Shown: positions 1 through 15,400, numbered from the stretch's first letter. The stretch: DNA of 64,000 nt from Gyrodactylus bullatarudis (GCA_012064415.1 SSNU01000208.1:525725-589724); one strand, 5' to 3'. Notes: generated by a model from the sequence alone, not told the origin. Program-made: numbers and translations.

Positions 1-135
1 AATAGTAATTTGTTTTTTGACAAACTTGTCGTACCACTGAGGAAGGCGTGTGAAGACAATCACCGTCGAAACGTTTGGATGACCATGGCTGAGAATTCTA
101 ATATTGACCTAAGTTTTAATAAATTTTATTAGAAG
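1..135 (+). repeat. Dispersed repeat, copy 1 (partner at 58404-58540)
   Basis: Bases 1-135 align over their length with 58404-58540 in the same orientation, roughly four fifths identical by eye. Shared blocks include TGAAGACAATCAC, GTCGAAAC, TTTGGATGA and ATGGCTGAGAAT. The left end may be cut by the window edge. There is no conserved reading frame, since the second copy has a stop directly after ATGGC. I do not recognise the family. Confidence 0.7.
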
Positions 136-201
136 TTTGTTTTTTTGGCAAATCTACATGCTCTTGATTCTTTTCACCTTATTCCTATATTCCTATTTCA
201 G

Positions 202-416
202 CTCAATTGTTCACCAAATTCTCACATTTGGGATATGACCAAGGAGTCAAATGATTTTTGTCAGGCTGGTGACAAATGTCTGGTGAGTGCTTGAAGAATG
301 ATGGTAAATGGAAAAAATCTTTTATAACTTTTCTTATTTTTTATTTCTAGAAAAAGGGTGTTCGCAGAAAATGTCTATCGTGTAGAATCACATGTCATAT
401 TGACTGTATGTTCCTG
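202..416 (+). CDS. DGKZ: DGK exons 1-2 of the visible set: first C1 finger
   Basis: Exons 202-282 and 351-416 are separated by a 68-bp GT-AG intron (283-350). They encode the first C1 domain: HIW, then Cys pairs in FCQAGDKC and CLSC, then CHIDC. Both are in phase 0. Matching residues in DGK zeta begin HIW and carry the same Cys spacing. The upstream intron carries a repeat at 1-135. Confidence 0.88.
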
Positions 417-3400
417 GTGAGTATCTTATCATCCGTCAAAGGTTTCATAAAATAAGATCAAATTTCATTTACTTTAGTTTCGACATTTTACAATTTGAGA
501 TTTTCTCCCAGCAGTTTTCAATATATATTTTGCAATCATTTTATAGAACTCGATAGGTATATATAATCTTCGCTGATTATGCATAATAATCAAGCCTCTG
601 ATCATCATATATTAATTCTTATCTTGAATGAAGAAAAACTCTGACGATTATATATAACTCTCGTCTAATAAAAAGCCAGGGGTTCTACATATGGTGTACC
701 TATTCTTATTCTGATGAACTATAGGTAAAAGCTTCGATTCATTACCCTATTTCTTTTTTAATAGAATAGTGCCTATCTTTTATACTCCTTATACTCTGTA
801 TTGTACACTAACCTAGTACTCGCACATAGATTATAATTATAGAAAAATAGTTTAATATGTAATCTCCTAATACTATGGTTTGACAATGTCTTTAACATGT
901 TCTCTTTCTAAAGCTAGTTTATATTTCTTGAATGTTGAGCTTACGATCTAGATTCTGGAAAAATCATGATCAAATTCAATTTCTTGATGAAAAATTTGAG
1001 AATTCATACTGTTTTTCTTTGTTTAAAAAAAATCAGTCTGGCAAGCTCTCTAAAATTTTGAATAATCTTATCTTCTTTGTCCAGAAATACCAAAATTTCC
1101 ACCGAAATCTCACTAAAAAATTCGAGCAATTTTTTTATTAAGCATCAATTTAGAAAATCCACACATGTCATATCGATCGACACAAATTTAAAGTTTAATC
1201 CATTCGCTGAAAAGTTAAAAGGAAACATATACAGGTTTGGAATTTTTATTTTTTCCAATCTAATAATTTATAAGGAATTAGCATAAAAACCGCACCAAGA
1301 TCAATTTCTCTCCCATTTACCTTAATTTTGAATTTCTCATGACTCTGTGTATGATAGGCATATTTGTTACTACCCCTGACTTATCAGACGAGAGATATAT
1401 AATGTCAGAGTTTTTCTTCACTCAAGATAATAATTAATATATAATGATCAGAGGCTTGATTATTATACATAATCGGCGAAGATTATATATATAACTATCG
1501 AGTTCTATAAATTGATTGCAACATATATATGTTACCATGAGTCTGGGAAATCAGTGAGTGTCGGTAATTCACTAGTGTATGTTGGTAGTCAGTGTGACTT
1601 TAGTGAATCTAGCTAATCTAAGCCCTCATTACCCAAACACAATGAGAAGGTCAGTGAATTCAACAGCTCAACTTATCGATTAATTTTTTTGAGAAAAAAT
1701 TAAAGCATTAAATATTTGTTTATTGCCATAAGTTAGAGAATGATCAAGTGTTACATAAAACTTCATTCTTTTCACATTTACAGGTCAGGGTTTTACAATT
1801 TTAGTCAATAAAATTTGAATACTCCCTGTCCATTTTCAAGTGGAAATTTGGCATCGATCTCTCCTAATAAGCACTCATCTTCTTTGACACACATCTAATT
1901 CATTAGTTGCTACCAATTTATTCACGGTACCATAAATATTTTAATCTTTGAAAAGACACTTGTTCATTACTCTCAGTTACTACATCAATTATTATTGATT
2001 CGAAATCGCCCCTTCCTCTATCAAAGTCTGGAATTTGTATTTTACAGTTGTCGTCTATCTTGAAAGGAAGAATTTTGTTCTCTTATTTTGCCAGTATCTT
2101 GATAATTTTCATTCGAAAATTAATCCCTCAGACATACACTTCCTTCAATTCACTGACTTTCTCTGTGTGTTTGGGTAATGAGGGCTTAGATTAGCTAGAT
2201 TCACTAAAGTCACACTGACTACCAACATACACTAGTGAATTACCGACACTCACTGATTTCCCAGACTCACGGTAACATATATACAGTATAAGCTAATACA
2301 GTAGTGAAATTTCCCAAATTTCTTTTTCCACTCCAACTCTAGCCATTTTAATAATTCCCCTAGTATGAAAAAATGAAACCCTTGAAGATTGGGTAGAAAC
2401 CAGAATATTTTCTTGCTATAAAATAAACATAGACTTGCACGATCATATACGATTAGTCTATGTGAAATCAATGTGATACGTATGAAGAAACCACACAAGT
2501 AATTGTCAAGGGGTACCAAAAATTGTGTTTATATTTAGATTTGATTGATTTTCAATCCCCTCTTTAAAAGTACCAACATAGCATTAAGTGATACTAAAAA
2601 TAATCTTCCATTCTGATAAAACTATAAATCAACTTTTACTTTTAACTTGTTACTAACAACTCGAATTCAAGAATAATAAACTCTGTTTACATTTATATTC
2701 AAGGTAATTTGGGGCTTTTAGAGATACATACAGCTATTCTCGATGAATTTGGGAATTCATGTTTTTTACAAAAATCTCATTTTTTCATCAAGATATCGAA
2801 ACTTTTGAAAGATTTTTTGGTAACTGATTTATATTGTACACTTATGCTGATTTGAGAAAAATAATTTTGAAAAAAAATTGTTTTAGGAAAATTTTAGAGA
2901 CATCTTAAAATTCGAGATGGCGCGATTTTTTAATTCTTTGAGTTGAAAATTTTTGTTGATTTCAAGGTCTGAGAGGAATCAAACGTTATTTTTCAGGATC
3001 ATCATTAGACAAAGCAGATATTTACTCTTATTCATTTTTTTGAGAAGACTCGTTATTTTGAAATGATCTTGGATCACCCTTGTTTATCAATTTCCAAGCA
3101 GTAAACATGATCGAAAAATAAGAAGTAGACTTTCACACGTAAATGGTGTGTTTATCATAAAAATGAATAAGAGTAAATATTTTCTTTGTCTAATAATGAT
3201 CCTGAAAAATAACGTTTGATTCCTCTCAGACCTTGAAATCAACAAAAATTTTCAACTCAAAGTTTTAAAAAATTGCGCCATCTCAAATATTATAATGTCT
3301 CTAAAATTTTCCAAGAAAAACTCTTTTTCAAAAATCATTAAAAGTGTACAATATGAATCAGTTACCAAAAAATCTTGATCAAAAATTGTGATACCTTGGT

Positions 3401-6400
3401 GAAAAAATGAGATTTTCGTAAAAATTATGAATTCCCAAATTTATCGAGCATAGCTTTATATTTATTAAATGATTCTTCATTGTAATTAGTCTTTACTTTG
3501 AAGTTCTTTTTGTAAATTCATGTTATTGTCTCATTTTTTATCTTGATTCTTTTTCATGATTATTATTTCTTGGCCCTTGAGTGTAAGAGAATAATAATGA
3601 ATAAATATCCTAATACAGGATAGAATATCCGAAACATCAATCAGACTAAAGTATACTTTCCGAAAGATGTGTAGTCATTTCTGGACAATCTTAGATTACC
3701 TTATAAATCTCTTCAAATGTAGACTAGAATTTTAAAAAGTTCAATTTGAGTAATGAGTAAATATATATAGAAACAATTCATTTCAAAAAGAGAGGGAAAT
3801 CTAACGTTTGATCTCAACTATCGATTTGACTAGCCTCAATAATAAATAAATAAATTATTCATCAATTGATATTATCATCATCATCATCATCATCAACATC
3901 ACATTTACAAAAAAGAGAGAGAGAGAGAGACACACACAAACACTGACAGAATCGACTCCATGACCATATATGATGATGATGATGTGTGATTAAGAAAAAT
4001 TACGAATCTTTTCTTTTTTTCTTTTATGTGACGCTCATTTTTCTTTCTGTCCAACTCAAACATTTTCACTCATTTATTCTGACTTTAATAAAAATAATCA
4101 TTCTGTTTCAATATTCTTGGACAGTTTTTATATAAACACAGTAACAGTATTTGGGAAATAATGGAAAAATCCCTATGATTCACTTCACCTGATGTCAAAT
4201 GTCTATTGATAGGAATGGGTTGAATTGAATACACAGATAATGGCTACTTTCCTCAAGGAATACCTGTCAACAACAAATGTTGCCCTGTTCTTCATAAACA
4301 TGACCAAGTTTCTAATTCTCGTAGAGGAGTACTACATCATACAATTCCTCTGGCTTCATCTCTACGACTTTTGGCCGAGTTTATCACATTTGACCTATCC
4401 ACTAATAGCCATTGCTGGATGTCTTAGCGATGTCATTATGAGATTCTTCATCAAAATTATCCTATCTTATTACGAAGATAATCACAGTTCTAATGATGGC
4501 CAGATCAATGCATCTGGCAAGGACCAGAATGTTAAATGGTCCCTCATCTCGATATTTCTCGGATGTCTTACCTCGGTCTCATCAACAGCCCTCTATGGCC
4601 TTGCCTTTCACCCGGGGATCATGTTTGTCGCTAGAATCCTAAATAGTCTCCGTGGTATTTTCTTTAATCCTCTTTGGAACATCAAAACTCACTTTGTCCG
4701 AGAATCCAATGTCTCCTTTATGAAGCGTATCAGTGTTCACTTTTGCTTCATCTGTTTCGCCTTTATTTTTGCCCCGGTCATGAATATCTGGCATGAATCA
4801 GTCAAGGGTCAAAAGTTTGCCCTAGAAAAGTTGAACTCTCGTAATTTCATCTCATCAATCCTTGTCTCCCTCTGGATATTGAATACGCTCTTTTGTTTCT
4901 TCTTCATAAAGAAGGTTGTCGACCATTTCAGTATGGAGGAGAACAATGCCAACTTTCGTCCAGTCCAAATGAATATAACTGAACTATTCTCAAAGGGAAA
5001 CTTTAAACTGAAAATTTTCCTCTTCATTATATTTACAACTGCAGCTGCTGAACTGATAGCCTTTACACCATTTCTCAATGTTGAATTTAATTACGGCCCA
5101 ATAGGAATAAGTGTCATGTTCCTTATACTCAAAGCACCGACAATATTGTCCTTGTTAATTATAGCAAACTTCCCGAAGCAATTACACTCGATATACACTC
5201 TCTATATTTGTATAGGCTTCTTATTCCTTTCTGTGATAATGGCAGCGATTTCAGTGGAATCTCTAAGTCCAACACAACCCAAGCTGGCCTCAGTCATATT
5301 CATCATAAGTAACCTAATGAATAGTGCTGTATTTCCCATAGCTATTACAGCTTGTATGGTTCGTTGTTGCGAATTTAACGTTCATGTTATGCAGGAACTT
5401 CATCGTATCGGCCTCCTCTTTGGCTTCATCCTCGGTACATGTTTATGGGCCTTAAAGGCGACAATTTTCATCATTCTTGCAATCATACTCATTCTGATAT
5501 TTATCGCCATTTCAGTGAAGCCTAGAATAATCGAAGACACAACTGCCATGGAGGAGGTGGATGATTCAGAGACTGTTGAAGAGAACATTGAGTTAATCGC
5601 CAGATAATTTTTCTCACTCAGAGATTTCTATTTATTCGAGAAAGTGTTACAGGGTAAAATTGTGAAAATAAATTCTCTAATTTATCATCAGCTCTTCTTT
5701 TTCTTTATTCATACAAAAGGCTTAGAACTTGTGATACTACTAATTGAATTGAATATCAAAAAATATCCATCCAACATGCTTGCCCATTAGGCACACTTAT
5801 TAAAAGGTTAAATTAAATGTAAAAATAATAAACATGATATCATACAGATATTCCATCTTATCTCTGGAGTTAATCTACAATGCTACCATTTATTTAACAA
5901 CCTATCTGAGATATCTATCAAGCTTAAGTTGATCTAATATATCTAGGAATATCCCAATATAAAATATGATATTATTATTATATATACCAAGTTGCTAAAG
6001 AATCTGTTTCAAGTATTTTGAGAGACTCTTTTAACTATGACCACACTTTTATTGTATGTCTCTTTCATATTTTTCTATATAGCCATTAATCAGACAAATG
6101 CGAGAACTAATTCACTACAGTTTACATTCATAATTTATTCACTTGCTACAAGTTACTATAGTTAGTCTCAATGAATAAATCTATTTCATTTCTATCTATT
6201 TATAGACTGCGAATACTTGTCGTACGACATATGGACCTTCCGATGGTGAACATAAAATTAATAATACTGTGAGTCTCTTTTTATATTTTGTTTTAAAATT
6301 CATCATCATCATCATTATTATTATTTCAAATGTTTAGCATTTCTGTAAATAAAAATTGAAGCATCATATTCCCTCTTCCAGTTTGGAAAAAAATAGGAAA

Positions 6401-9400
6401 TTTTTCCTTCTATAAAAAGAAAACAATATCTTAATACCCTCAAGGAGAATATCTCCTCTACTCGCTCAAGCGTCTTTATGCTTTTAAAAAACATCTTTTT
6501 TTTTCTTTATCACAAAAGAAAAATTGTTGTATCATAAAGGATTGATAGGAGTGTGAATGAAGAAGCAGGAGATGGAAGAAAATCTTCAACCTTAGTACAC
6601 TATAGCATATAGCTAGTAATACATTTAAAATATTTGATTGTATTTGTAAAATTCATTCTGGAGATAGAGTTTATACGCATTAGTCTACACTTGATTCATC
6701 AAATGAGACTACCTCATTTACCTATACTATAGTACATTTTATAGAATTACAATATAATTTTAGTAATAATCAAAATGAATATAGTAATGTATAGAGCATC
6801 AAAATAGGACAGAAAAATCTCATTTATAAATGCTTATAAAAAGACTCTTATTTTTTTGAGTCATATTATATGACTTTTAAAATTTACCTATTATAAGTCA
6901 ATATTGATAAATTACTAGCTGATCCGAACCCGCTATGCAGTGTTTCTTAAAATTCGAAAAAGCTTTTGTTTTAGTATGAAGACGAAGAAATTGAAGCTTA
7001 GATTGGACCAATAAGAAGCAAGCTTACGTCTTAAAAATGGAGCCATATGATTGGTCAGCCACTTTTTCAGTTCTGATCGAGATTACGGCCCAACTAAGGC
7101 CAAATCTAGAAATTTTTTTCGCTAAGAACATGGTCCGTTGGGTAATCTATAACTGGTTCAAGTTTTATTAAAATTGGTCGGGTAGTTTAGACGTCCATAG
7201 GCTCACAAAATCAACTTTTATTTTTTAATAATGAAGATTAAAATACAAAAAAATGGTTTCTTATGATTGATAGTGCAACAAATAATCTTACAATATAGAT
7301 CTCCCGTTCTAGATTTATTGGGCCTAGATTTGAAAAAAAATTTATTTTAGTGGAACTTGGTGTTGGATTTTTTGACATGGTTGGAAGAATTTAAAATAAA
7401 GCATGCTGGATGACGTAATCAAAATGTCAATCATGGGAAATCAAAGAAAGAATATGATTGGTCAATTAGATTAGGTATGGGGATGTTTTAGACAAAGTAT
7501 TCATAATGTATAAATATTACCTATTACAACCTCACGCCTCTTCTTGTTATACCAATGGGATATATTTTTTTAGCCCTTAAAGACCCAGAGATATTTTTTT
7601 CAAGGTACATCGCTGTAAATTTAGTAAGGTTTTAGAATATGCTGATATACAATTTTTTTTCAAAAACCAATCTTCAGTTTAGAAGATGTATTGTCCCAAA
7701 ATATGACTACTTTTAGACTTTGAAAATGGCCAACTTTTTTATTTCAAGAGATGACATAAAGGTGATAAGTTATCACTGATAACATATTTGAATTCTACGG
7801 GTATGGTTTCTCCATTATTGCAAAGTTTCTTTTTTTTTCTCTTAGATCTGATTTTTCAAAAAAATCGTTCTTTATATTTTTAAGGTAATTTTTATACTTT
7901 TTCAAAAACGAGTCATTTTTAAACTGTCATAAATTCTCAATAAACTATTGCAGCTATATAACGTCATAAATGTAGCTCATTCGAAAGAATATTAGTTCTA
8001 CTTTCAGAAAAGTGGTCAATAAATTCATCTCAGTTTCTTTAAAACATAATTATGGCTCGATAAAGTAACCTGTCCCATATATGACCCGCTGGGGCTTAAA
8101 GAGTTTATATACCTTATTTGTAAAATATAACTTTTTGATGCTGTAGTAATGTAATAGGGCATAAATCACCTGGAAAAGAAAAGTAACTGACATCACAACA
8201 AGTAATCATAAATGAATAGTGCAGCACCTATACTATACAAAGGTTAACTAGAAATATTTCGTTCTAGGTACTTAGGTAATATATCCCACAGGAACGTCTT
8301 ATTTGGTAATGGATTAGCCCATGTCGCTGAATGTTACAGCTTACTAAATGCTATGTGAGTTTCTTTCGTACCAGTCTCGGTGGGATCCATTAGTAAGCTT
8401 TAACATTCAGCGACATGGGCTAATCCATTACCAAATAAGACGTTCCTGTGGGATATATTACCTAAGCACATAGAACGAAATATTTCTAGTAACCTAAGTG
8501 ATCATAAAATTAATTTGATCAAGAAAATCTCTCACTCGTGTCTGAAAATCTGATTTCTCCCATTTAATTTCTATTACTATTCTCTACTTGATCCATAATG
8601 GAACTCAGTTGTTATTCGAATTGGTGTGCTCAACTTTGGGGTCTGGCATTTTTACTTGAATATAACGTAGGGTGGGTCTCTAATTTTAAAAAATAAGATA
8701 AGTTACTCGCGTTTCGATACTAACATAGACACATAAATTAAGAAAATACAAGTTAGAAAATTGTAATATGCTTCCGATAGCTTTTAGAATTCTTGAGGGA
8801 TTGTATGCCTACTTGAAAGAAAGTTGTTTTTTAAATTAAAATTTAATTTTAGTAGAAAAATTTATATTTAAATTATTTTATCAATCGTTTTCTTGATAAG
8901 AGATATAAAGCAATTCAATACTGACATTTTGGACATCATCATATGACGCAAAATTAGAATTTAGTCATAGATGTTGGGAGCAAGAAAAAGTCGAGCTCCT
9001 AAATTTTGGATCATTTTCCTTCGTGATAATTGAAAAATTCAAAGTGTTCCATTTTCCACAATAATGAGGAATTTCTGTGAACCTCTTTAGGTGAATTCGA
9101 ATTATTTTTCTAGTTTTGTTTCCAAATATTAGCATTGAACTGCTTCAAACCTTTGGTAACATTAAAAAATTTGACCTCAACAATTGGTAATCGAGAAATT
9201 TTCGAGATTTATAAAATGGCCAAAGTTTTGTAAGATTAAGATTTCTTTTATTTTATAGTCTCATTTCATTGTGGAAATCAAAAAGGAAATCTTTTCCTTA
9301 CTATCCAGAGAAATATATAGTTTTTTTGTAGAAATTCTATAAATTCTCATCATCATATCTAATAGTTATTAGAGATAGATTTTGCAAATTATCGACTTTT

Positions 9401-12400
9401 GGCCTAGCTTGAAGAGAAGATTCTAATTATATATAGAACGTACGGTCTTTTTGATATTTTATATTGGGACAATAAAGAGGTGAAAATATTGTAATATTAC
9501 ACTTTAATGCAAGGAAAAATATTCTCCATTTTTATTTACATGATTTTTCACGTAGTAGTCAAAGATTTCAGCTTACTATTAATTTTGATCAGAACAAAGC
9601 TTAAAAGCCACCATTTCATGGTTAGGGGAATTAAAAAATCCAAAGTTGCTCAAAAGTAGTATCATCAACTTTTGCTGTTGAATGAAAAAATTAAAATTTT
9701 AGGTCATTATGTAAGGAACATGATCGAATAAAAACTCAAACAAATCCAAAATCGTCTATATTTCTCGTCTACTTTGCAATTTTTGACAAAGAAAATCCAA
9801 AAACTACTCCTTATGGTTATGTAGACAAATTTTCTTTATTACAATTAGAATTTCCGTTGAAAAAAATTCAATTTCCCTCCAAAATAGAAGATCATTCAAA
9901 TCATTTCTGACATACGATTTCAATGTCATTTTGATTAATTCCCCAACTGATTATAAAAATTGATTCCTCTATAGTCTATTTACATAAATAAAAGTTAATT
10001 CTTCAATATATGTTTATTTGACAAAGACTGATGATGCCAAACGTTTATATGGACATTTAATTGTTGTAGATCAAAATTCCTTTAATAATTTATGATTACT
10101 GATCATTTTGTATGTTATATTAGTTTATGTCAATTTTAAATTTATTTTTTTTTAAGTCTTTAGAAAACACTCTTGATATTAGATACTACAATTACTGGAT
10201 CATGATGCTTCGATTTAAATTTTTTGTTTTTCTATGTTATACTCTGATTGATGACAGTATAAATTTACTGTCCAAGGAGAAATTTTCTATCAATCTGTAA
10301 CTATCTAACCGTATCTATATGTTTTAGCTCTAGTAAATTTAAACTCAAGTGAGGACCCTTTCAGTTCCGTATATCGGTACTCTGAGCGTTTAGTCTATAT
10401 ATTTCATTAATATGTATTCACAAAGATAGCTTTTCACTGATGCTAACTAAAGTTACTTGAAGAAGGGTGATCTTTTGAAAATCTATTTGTTGAGGCCTTA
10501 GGAAAAAAATAACTGAAACAATAGCTGTAGATTTCAAATATATACAATCGTCTGCTCGATATCTCTCTCAGTTTTGAAGATTACTAGTTTTTGAGTGAAA
10601 AAATGCCAATTTTAACCTCAAAAGGGAATTCAGATACGGAGTCAGTGTAATTATTTTGGTAAGTTTACTCATTTGTGTGACATAATTTGGGATATGAAGG
10701 GTTAACCTTTTAACCTACTTAAATTTGTTTCATCTATGAAAATAATACTTTATTCCCATCATTACTCTGTGTATAAATTATCGATCATTTTCATCTTTCT
10801 TCAACTTTATTTGATCACTCAAAATTCCCTCTTTGAATTTATATATTTACTCACATCCCTGACTAAAAAAATTTCACGACAGAGGTAAAGAAAGAGACTA
10901 TCGAACGTGTTTGTAAAAAATATTAAACTCGAATAATAACGTACATCATCATTTATTTTTCTTTCAAAGTTGAAATATTACACATATGCAAGTCAAAATA
11001 ATAATAACAATCTAACTGATACAACAATATTTATTAATAAACCTTGTTCGTTTAACAACAAAACACTATGGCATTAATCAATGTCCGATTCTGTGAATCT
11101 ATTTCAGTTAAGTGGACGTTTTGAGATTAATTTCTATTATGAATATATTTAGCAATAAAAAAAAAAAATTATTATCATATTTTTTTTGAAACAGAGAAAA
11201 TTTCCTTAATTATATATCTAGAAATAATAGTACATATAAGAGAACAGGGAGGGTCTGAACCTAGGACCGAAAGTAAGGGGGTCCGAATGAGAGGTAAGAG
11301 AGATACCACTACGCCACACCGAGCAATTATGGATCAAAAATGTTTGATTCTGAATTTATCAATCAGACACCTTCAAAATAACTTATGGGATAATAACAAA
11401 AAGTCATTGATCTGAGGTCAAATGACCAAATCTCCCCATTTTTCTAATTACTATTCTATTTAACTTATTCATTTAAAGCTGAAATCTCGATGCTGTTCAA
11501 ACTGCCTAAACTCATTTTCCAGTGTATTATTAAAGTTACATTATCCATTATTGATTTTTCTCCTTACACTAAAATTATTTGTAACAATGTTTTTACTTAC
11601 TTGCGATTTCTCGTAAAGATTCTCAACAATAATCTAACTATTTTATTTTCCATTTGTCCATATACTGTCTGTGTATCTCAATTACACATTCTAGATTTTT
11701 TCATTTTTAATTTAAATTCAATCTATTTTCTTCCTATATTCTCTTCTTTTTGTAAAACTAATCTCTACAAATAAATAAATTTAAACCCTTTCCAAAGGTC
11801 ATATATGACCTCTATGTTCAAACTGTCTTTTTCCAATGATTTTGAAACATTTTTCATGATTATTTTTTGATATAGTATATATCACAAATTATCTAAGATT
11901 GCTATCATGCTATATTTTTGCTAGCCAGGCATAAGAATGCCATAGATATTTGAACTTGTAATTCATGATTCTTTTATTATTCGAATTATTAAACTTATCA
12001 ATTTTCAGAGATAATAAGATTAATTTCCGTAGAAGCTAAATAGTTAATCCAAAACAAGGTATATTTTTTATCCATGAAATCAATCAGCAGTTCCATCAAT
12101 AGTCTCGTGAAAATGGGGCAATTTTCAACCTCTTTTTTACCTTAGATCTTCAATATCTAGGTTATTTTGTAATCCAGATCGAATGAAATTTAAAAGAGTC
12201 TTCGAAACAATTAACTTTCAAATAAATCCCTTTATTGGAAAAGTTTCACTCTAAATTACTCACCAGTAGATGGGAATTTTTCATAAAATTTTGTCTGTGA
12301 GAGAATTAAACCTGAAACTTTCTTCGTTTAGCTATGGTATCGAAAGGGTTAATGATTAAGTGTTGATTAGAAATATTTCCTCAAATTTTTCTGTTAGTTT

Positions 12401-15400
12401 TGACTTTTAAGATTACAGTTGTTTTATCAATTGTCATTTTACACTTAGTTAATCATAGAACCAAAGCTATTTGATTTAAAGTTGAAAGTCTACGGTTTTT
12501 ACAGATTCTTCTCATCATTGTATAAAAAAGATTCCAGATTTGAACAAGATAATTTTTTTGACTTTCAAAGTGAGTGGTCGATCAAAAGAATGAAGATTAG
12601 ATCTGATCCAAGTATTTACCTCATTATTGTTTGTTTTTTAATAAAAGATCTGTCAGAAATGGCGGCTCATTATCGGTTACTCTTTGAAATCAATAAAATT
12701 TTCTCGTTTGAAAAAATGGGGATTTGGCGCCAGCTCGATAACTTTTTATTTACAAATTCTAAAATTTTTCATGTTTACCACCCAAGCAATAAGCATACCA
12801 ATTAAGCTGATTAAAATAAAGGAGCATCATTTTTTCAAATTCATTCAAGTTAAATTGACTGATGGGCAATTTTAGAAAATGTATTTTTATCTGTAAATCT
12901 AGCACCCGCAGAGCATCTAACTGTGCCCACTGTATCTAATTAATTAGTCTACATCTACATAGATTATCAAGTATATATAGAAAAAATATTTCTGCATGAA
13001 TTTTTTCAACATTCTAAGCTTCTTTTTCACAGAATCTTTTTCGGTAATCCAAAAGGTTCATTTTTATCAGACTCTCAGAGCAATGCTTTGTTGACAAAGA
13101 ATTTATTGCTTAATAAACCACCTGCACATGATTTTGGTTCTCCAAAATTACATCTTTTAACGAAAAACATTCTAGAAGATATTCCGCTCAACCATTTCAA
13201 GATTTTTTCTAATCAAAATCAAAGTCCTTCTTTTTAATGATGTTTTTTTCTAATTTCTAGGTAAATCATCACCTTGTGGAACGACGTAGACAAGATGGTA
13301 AATGTTCAGCCTGTCAGAAAGTAAGCAACATATTCTCATTTTTGTATAAGGGAGGCTTATCGATTATAATCCTGTGACGAAAAATATAAATTTTCTTCAA
13401 CAAGACGAGGGAAATCATTCAATTGAGATGTATATATAGTATTTGAGCGTAAATCCTTCCCTTTTATTGTTTTTTTTTGCCTAGTAGTTATATATATGTA
13501 CATAGTTTATTTTCAAATAACTCCTTCTCTCTATGGTTAATTGACGCATTTTATTCAGTTGAGAAAAAGAAAGAGACTGTCGTTTTATTTATAAATGTAT
13601 TATAATAATCCTTCTATTCATTATCCTGCTGTATTTCCTATAGGGAAAGAGTTTAAGTCTCTCCTTCCAGACTGGAAAATGATGATTCCATTGATTACAT
13701 TTTCTTGCAAAAGTATTTTAAATACTCATTGAGAGATCGAAATAATAAGATTCGGAAAAGTAGAATTTTTCGATCGGGTAGCTTTCGAGAAATATTCCTA
13801 TTTGTTTTTTATTGAATTTTAGGTCTTCTCTTGGTCTAAAAAGTTTATTAGAACTCACACTACAATTCTAACAAAGTAGAATTAATCTGCAAAAATATTC
13901 TCAACTCGCTGTCTCACACTTCTTAGTTATGTATCCTCTGGCTTAGAAGCTATGGTCGATAGTAACTCTAGAATTTCGAGTCTCTTTCTGAAGCAACTAG
14001 ACTCAGCGAGAATTTCTTTAATTTGGCATCAGCAAAAGTAAAGTAAAAATGATTGAATTTAGCCTCGAAAGCTTTGATTCGTCATAATGTTGACTTTTTC
14101 GAAGATTATTTAACCAAATTCGAATATATTAAGCTTAATATTAATGAAAATCGAAATTAAAAACCAGTATTCAACCCGTTCAATAGTTACCGTGAGAGAA
14201 AAATGATTTTAATACAGGTTGTACGATAAGTAATGGGACTCATTATTTTATCCTTCCAGACTAGAATGAATTCAAACAAATTCGGTACTATCGCTCTTTT
14301 TGTTTCAACTTATTATAAATAAAATTTCTAAAATTGACAAGCATCAATATTTCCGAGTATTTTGATTAGAAAGATTGCCAAATGTGTGTTTTGCTTGAGA
14401 AGTGGGCCATCGAGAATTTTTAAAATCATTTTTTAAAGATTCGATTCTAGTAGTATTCAAGTGGAATTTCGTCCGAGATTCTCTAGACCAACTTCTCGAG
14501 ACCACACTTCGGGAAAAAGATTAAAAGTTTTTTCAGGAGGAGAACTTTGGTCATAGTCCTCATCTAGCACCGTCTTTTCATAATCACCATTCCAAATCTC
14601 TAGAAACTTTTCTAATGATCAAAATGGATTTCATCACTTTCTCAACTCTAAATTGAAAGAATTCTTTTCTGATGGGGTCAGAAGACTACAAATTCTTAAG
14701 GAATAATGTCGGGAAGCTATTTTCACTGATTTCTAATTCATCTTTCTTGATAATACAAGTTGTATTCATTCCCATTGCTTATCGCAAAACCTAATGTTAT
14801 TTTCGATGGGAATTCATGATTTTTACAAAAAATTCATTTTTTCAGCAGGTATCAAGATTTTCTACTCATAGTTTAAAACAAAATCGCGCTAGCTCGAAAT
14901 ACAAAATGTCTCCGTATTTTTCCAAAGAAGAAGTTTTTTCGATTTTATTTCTTAAATCAGTGAGAGTTTACCTTTTGAATCGGATATGAAAAGATGAGAT
15001 TTTTGTAAAAATTCATCGAAAATAGCTGTATATTATAAAGGAAAGAGAGTATTAATAACTATAAACTATACATAGAATCTCTTACTGAAAAATTCTTCAG
15101 TTTAATTGACATTAGTTGATCAAAATCATGTTACTTTTTTCATCGAACTACTGTATATCAAAAATTCTTTTCCAAAAATCACAATCCTATTGATTTACTT
15201 TTCGAATTAAGAATGTTTTTACGTCGAATTTGTTTTTTTCTCTATATAAAAGTTTATATTATCATTTTGCTGATAATATATTTGCGGAAATCAGGAATCT
15301 CAAGCAGGAAAAGTTTATATATTTGAAGAATAAAAAATTTCCAAATAATAAAAAAGCATATCCATTTTTCCTCAATATGCAAATTTTTACGATCTCATCC

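Noticed and set aside
3870..3985. CRISPR-like or tandem array
   Set aside because: Simple ATC, GA, CA and GAT microsatellites only; the genome is eukaryotic.
4809..5078. Minus-strand ORF inside the nested transporter
   Set aside because: It is a by-product of the opposite strand of the membrane protein frame and has no features of its own.
11251..11320. tRNA gene on the minus strand
   Set aside because: Box A and B are present, but the acceptor stem and cloverleaf do not close, an A-rich tailed body follows, and a related copy exists at 49592. It is a SINE head.
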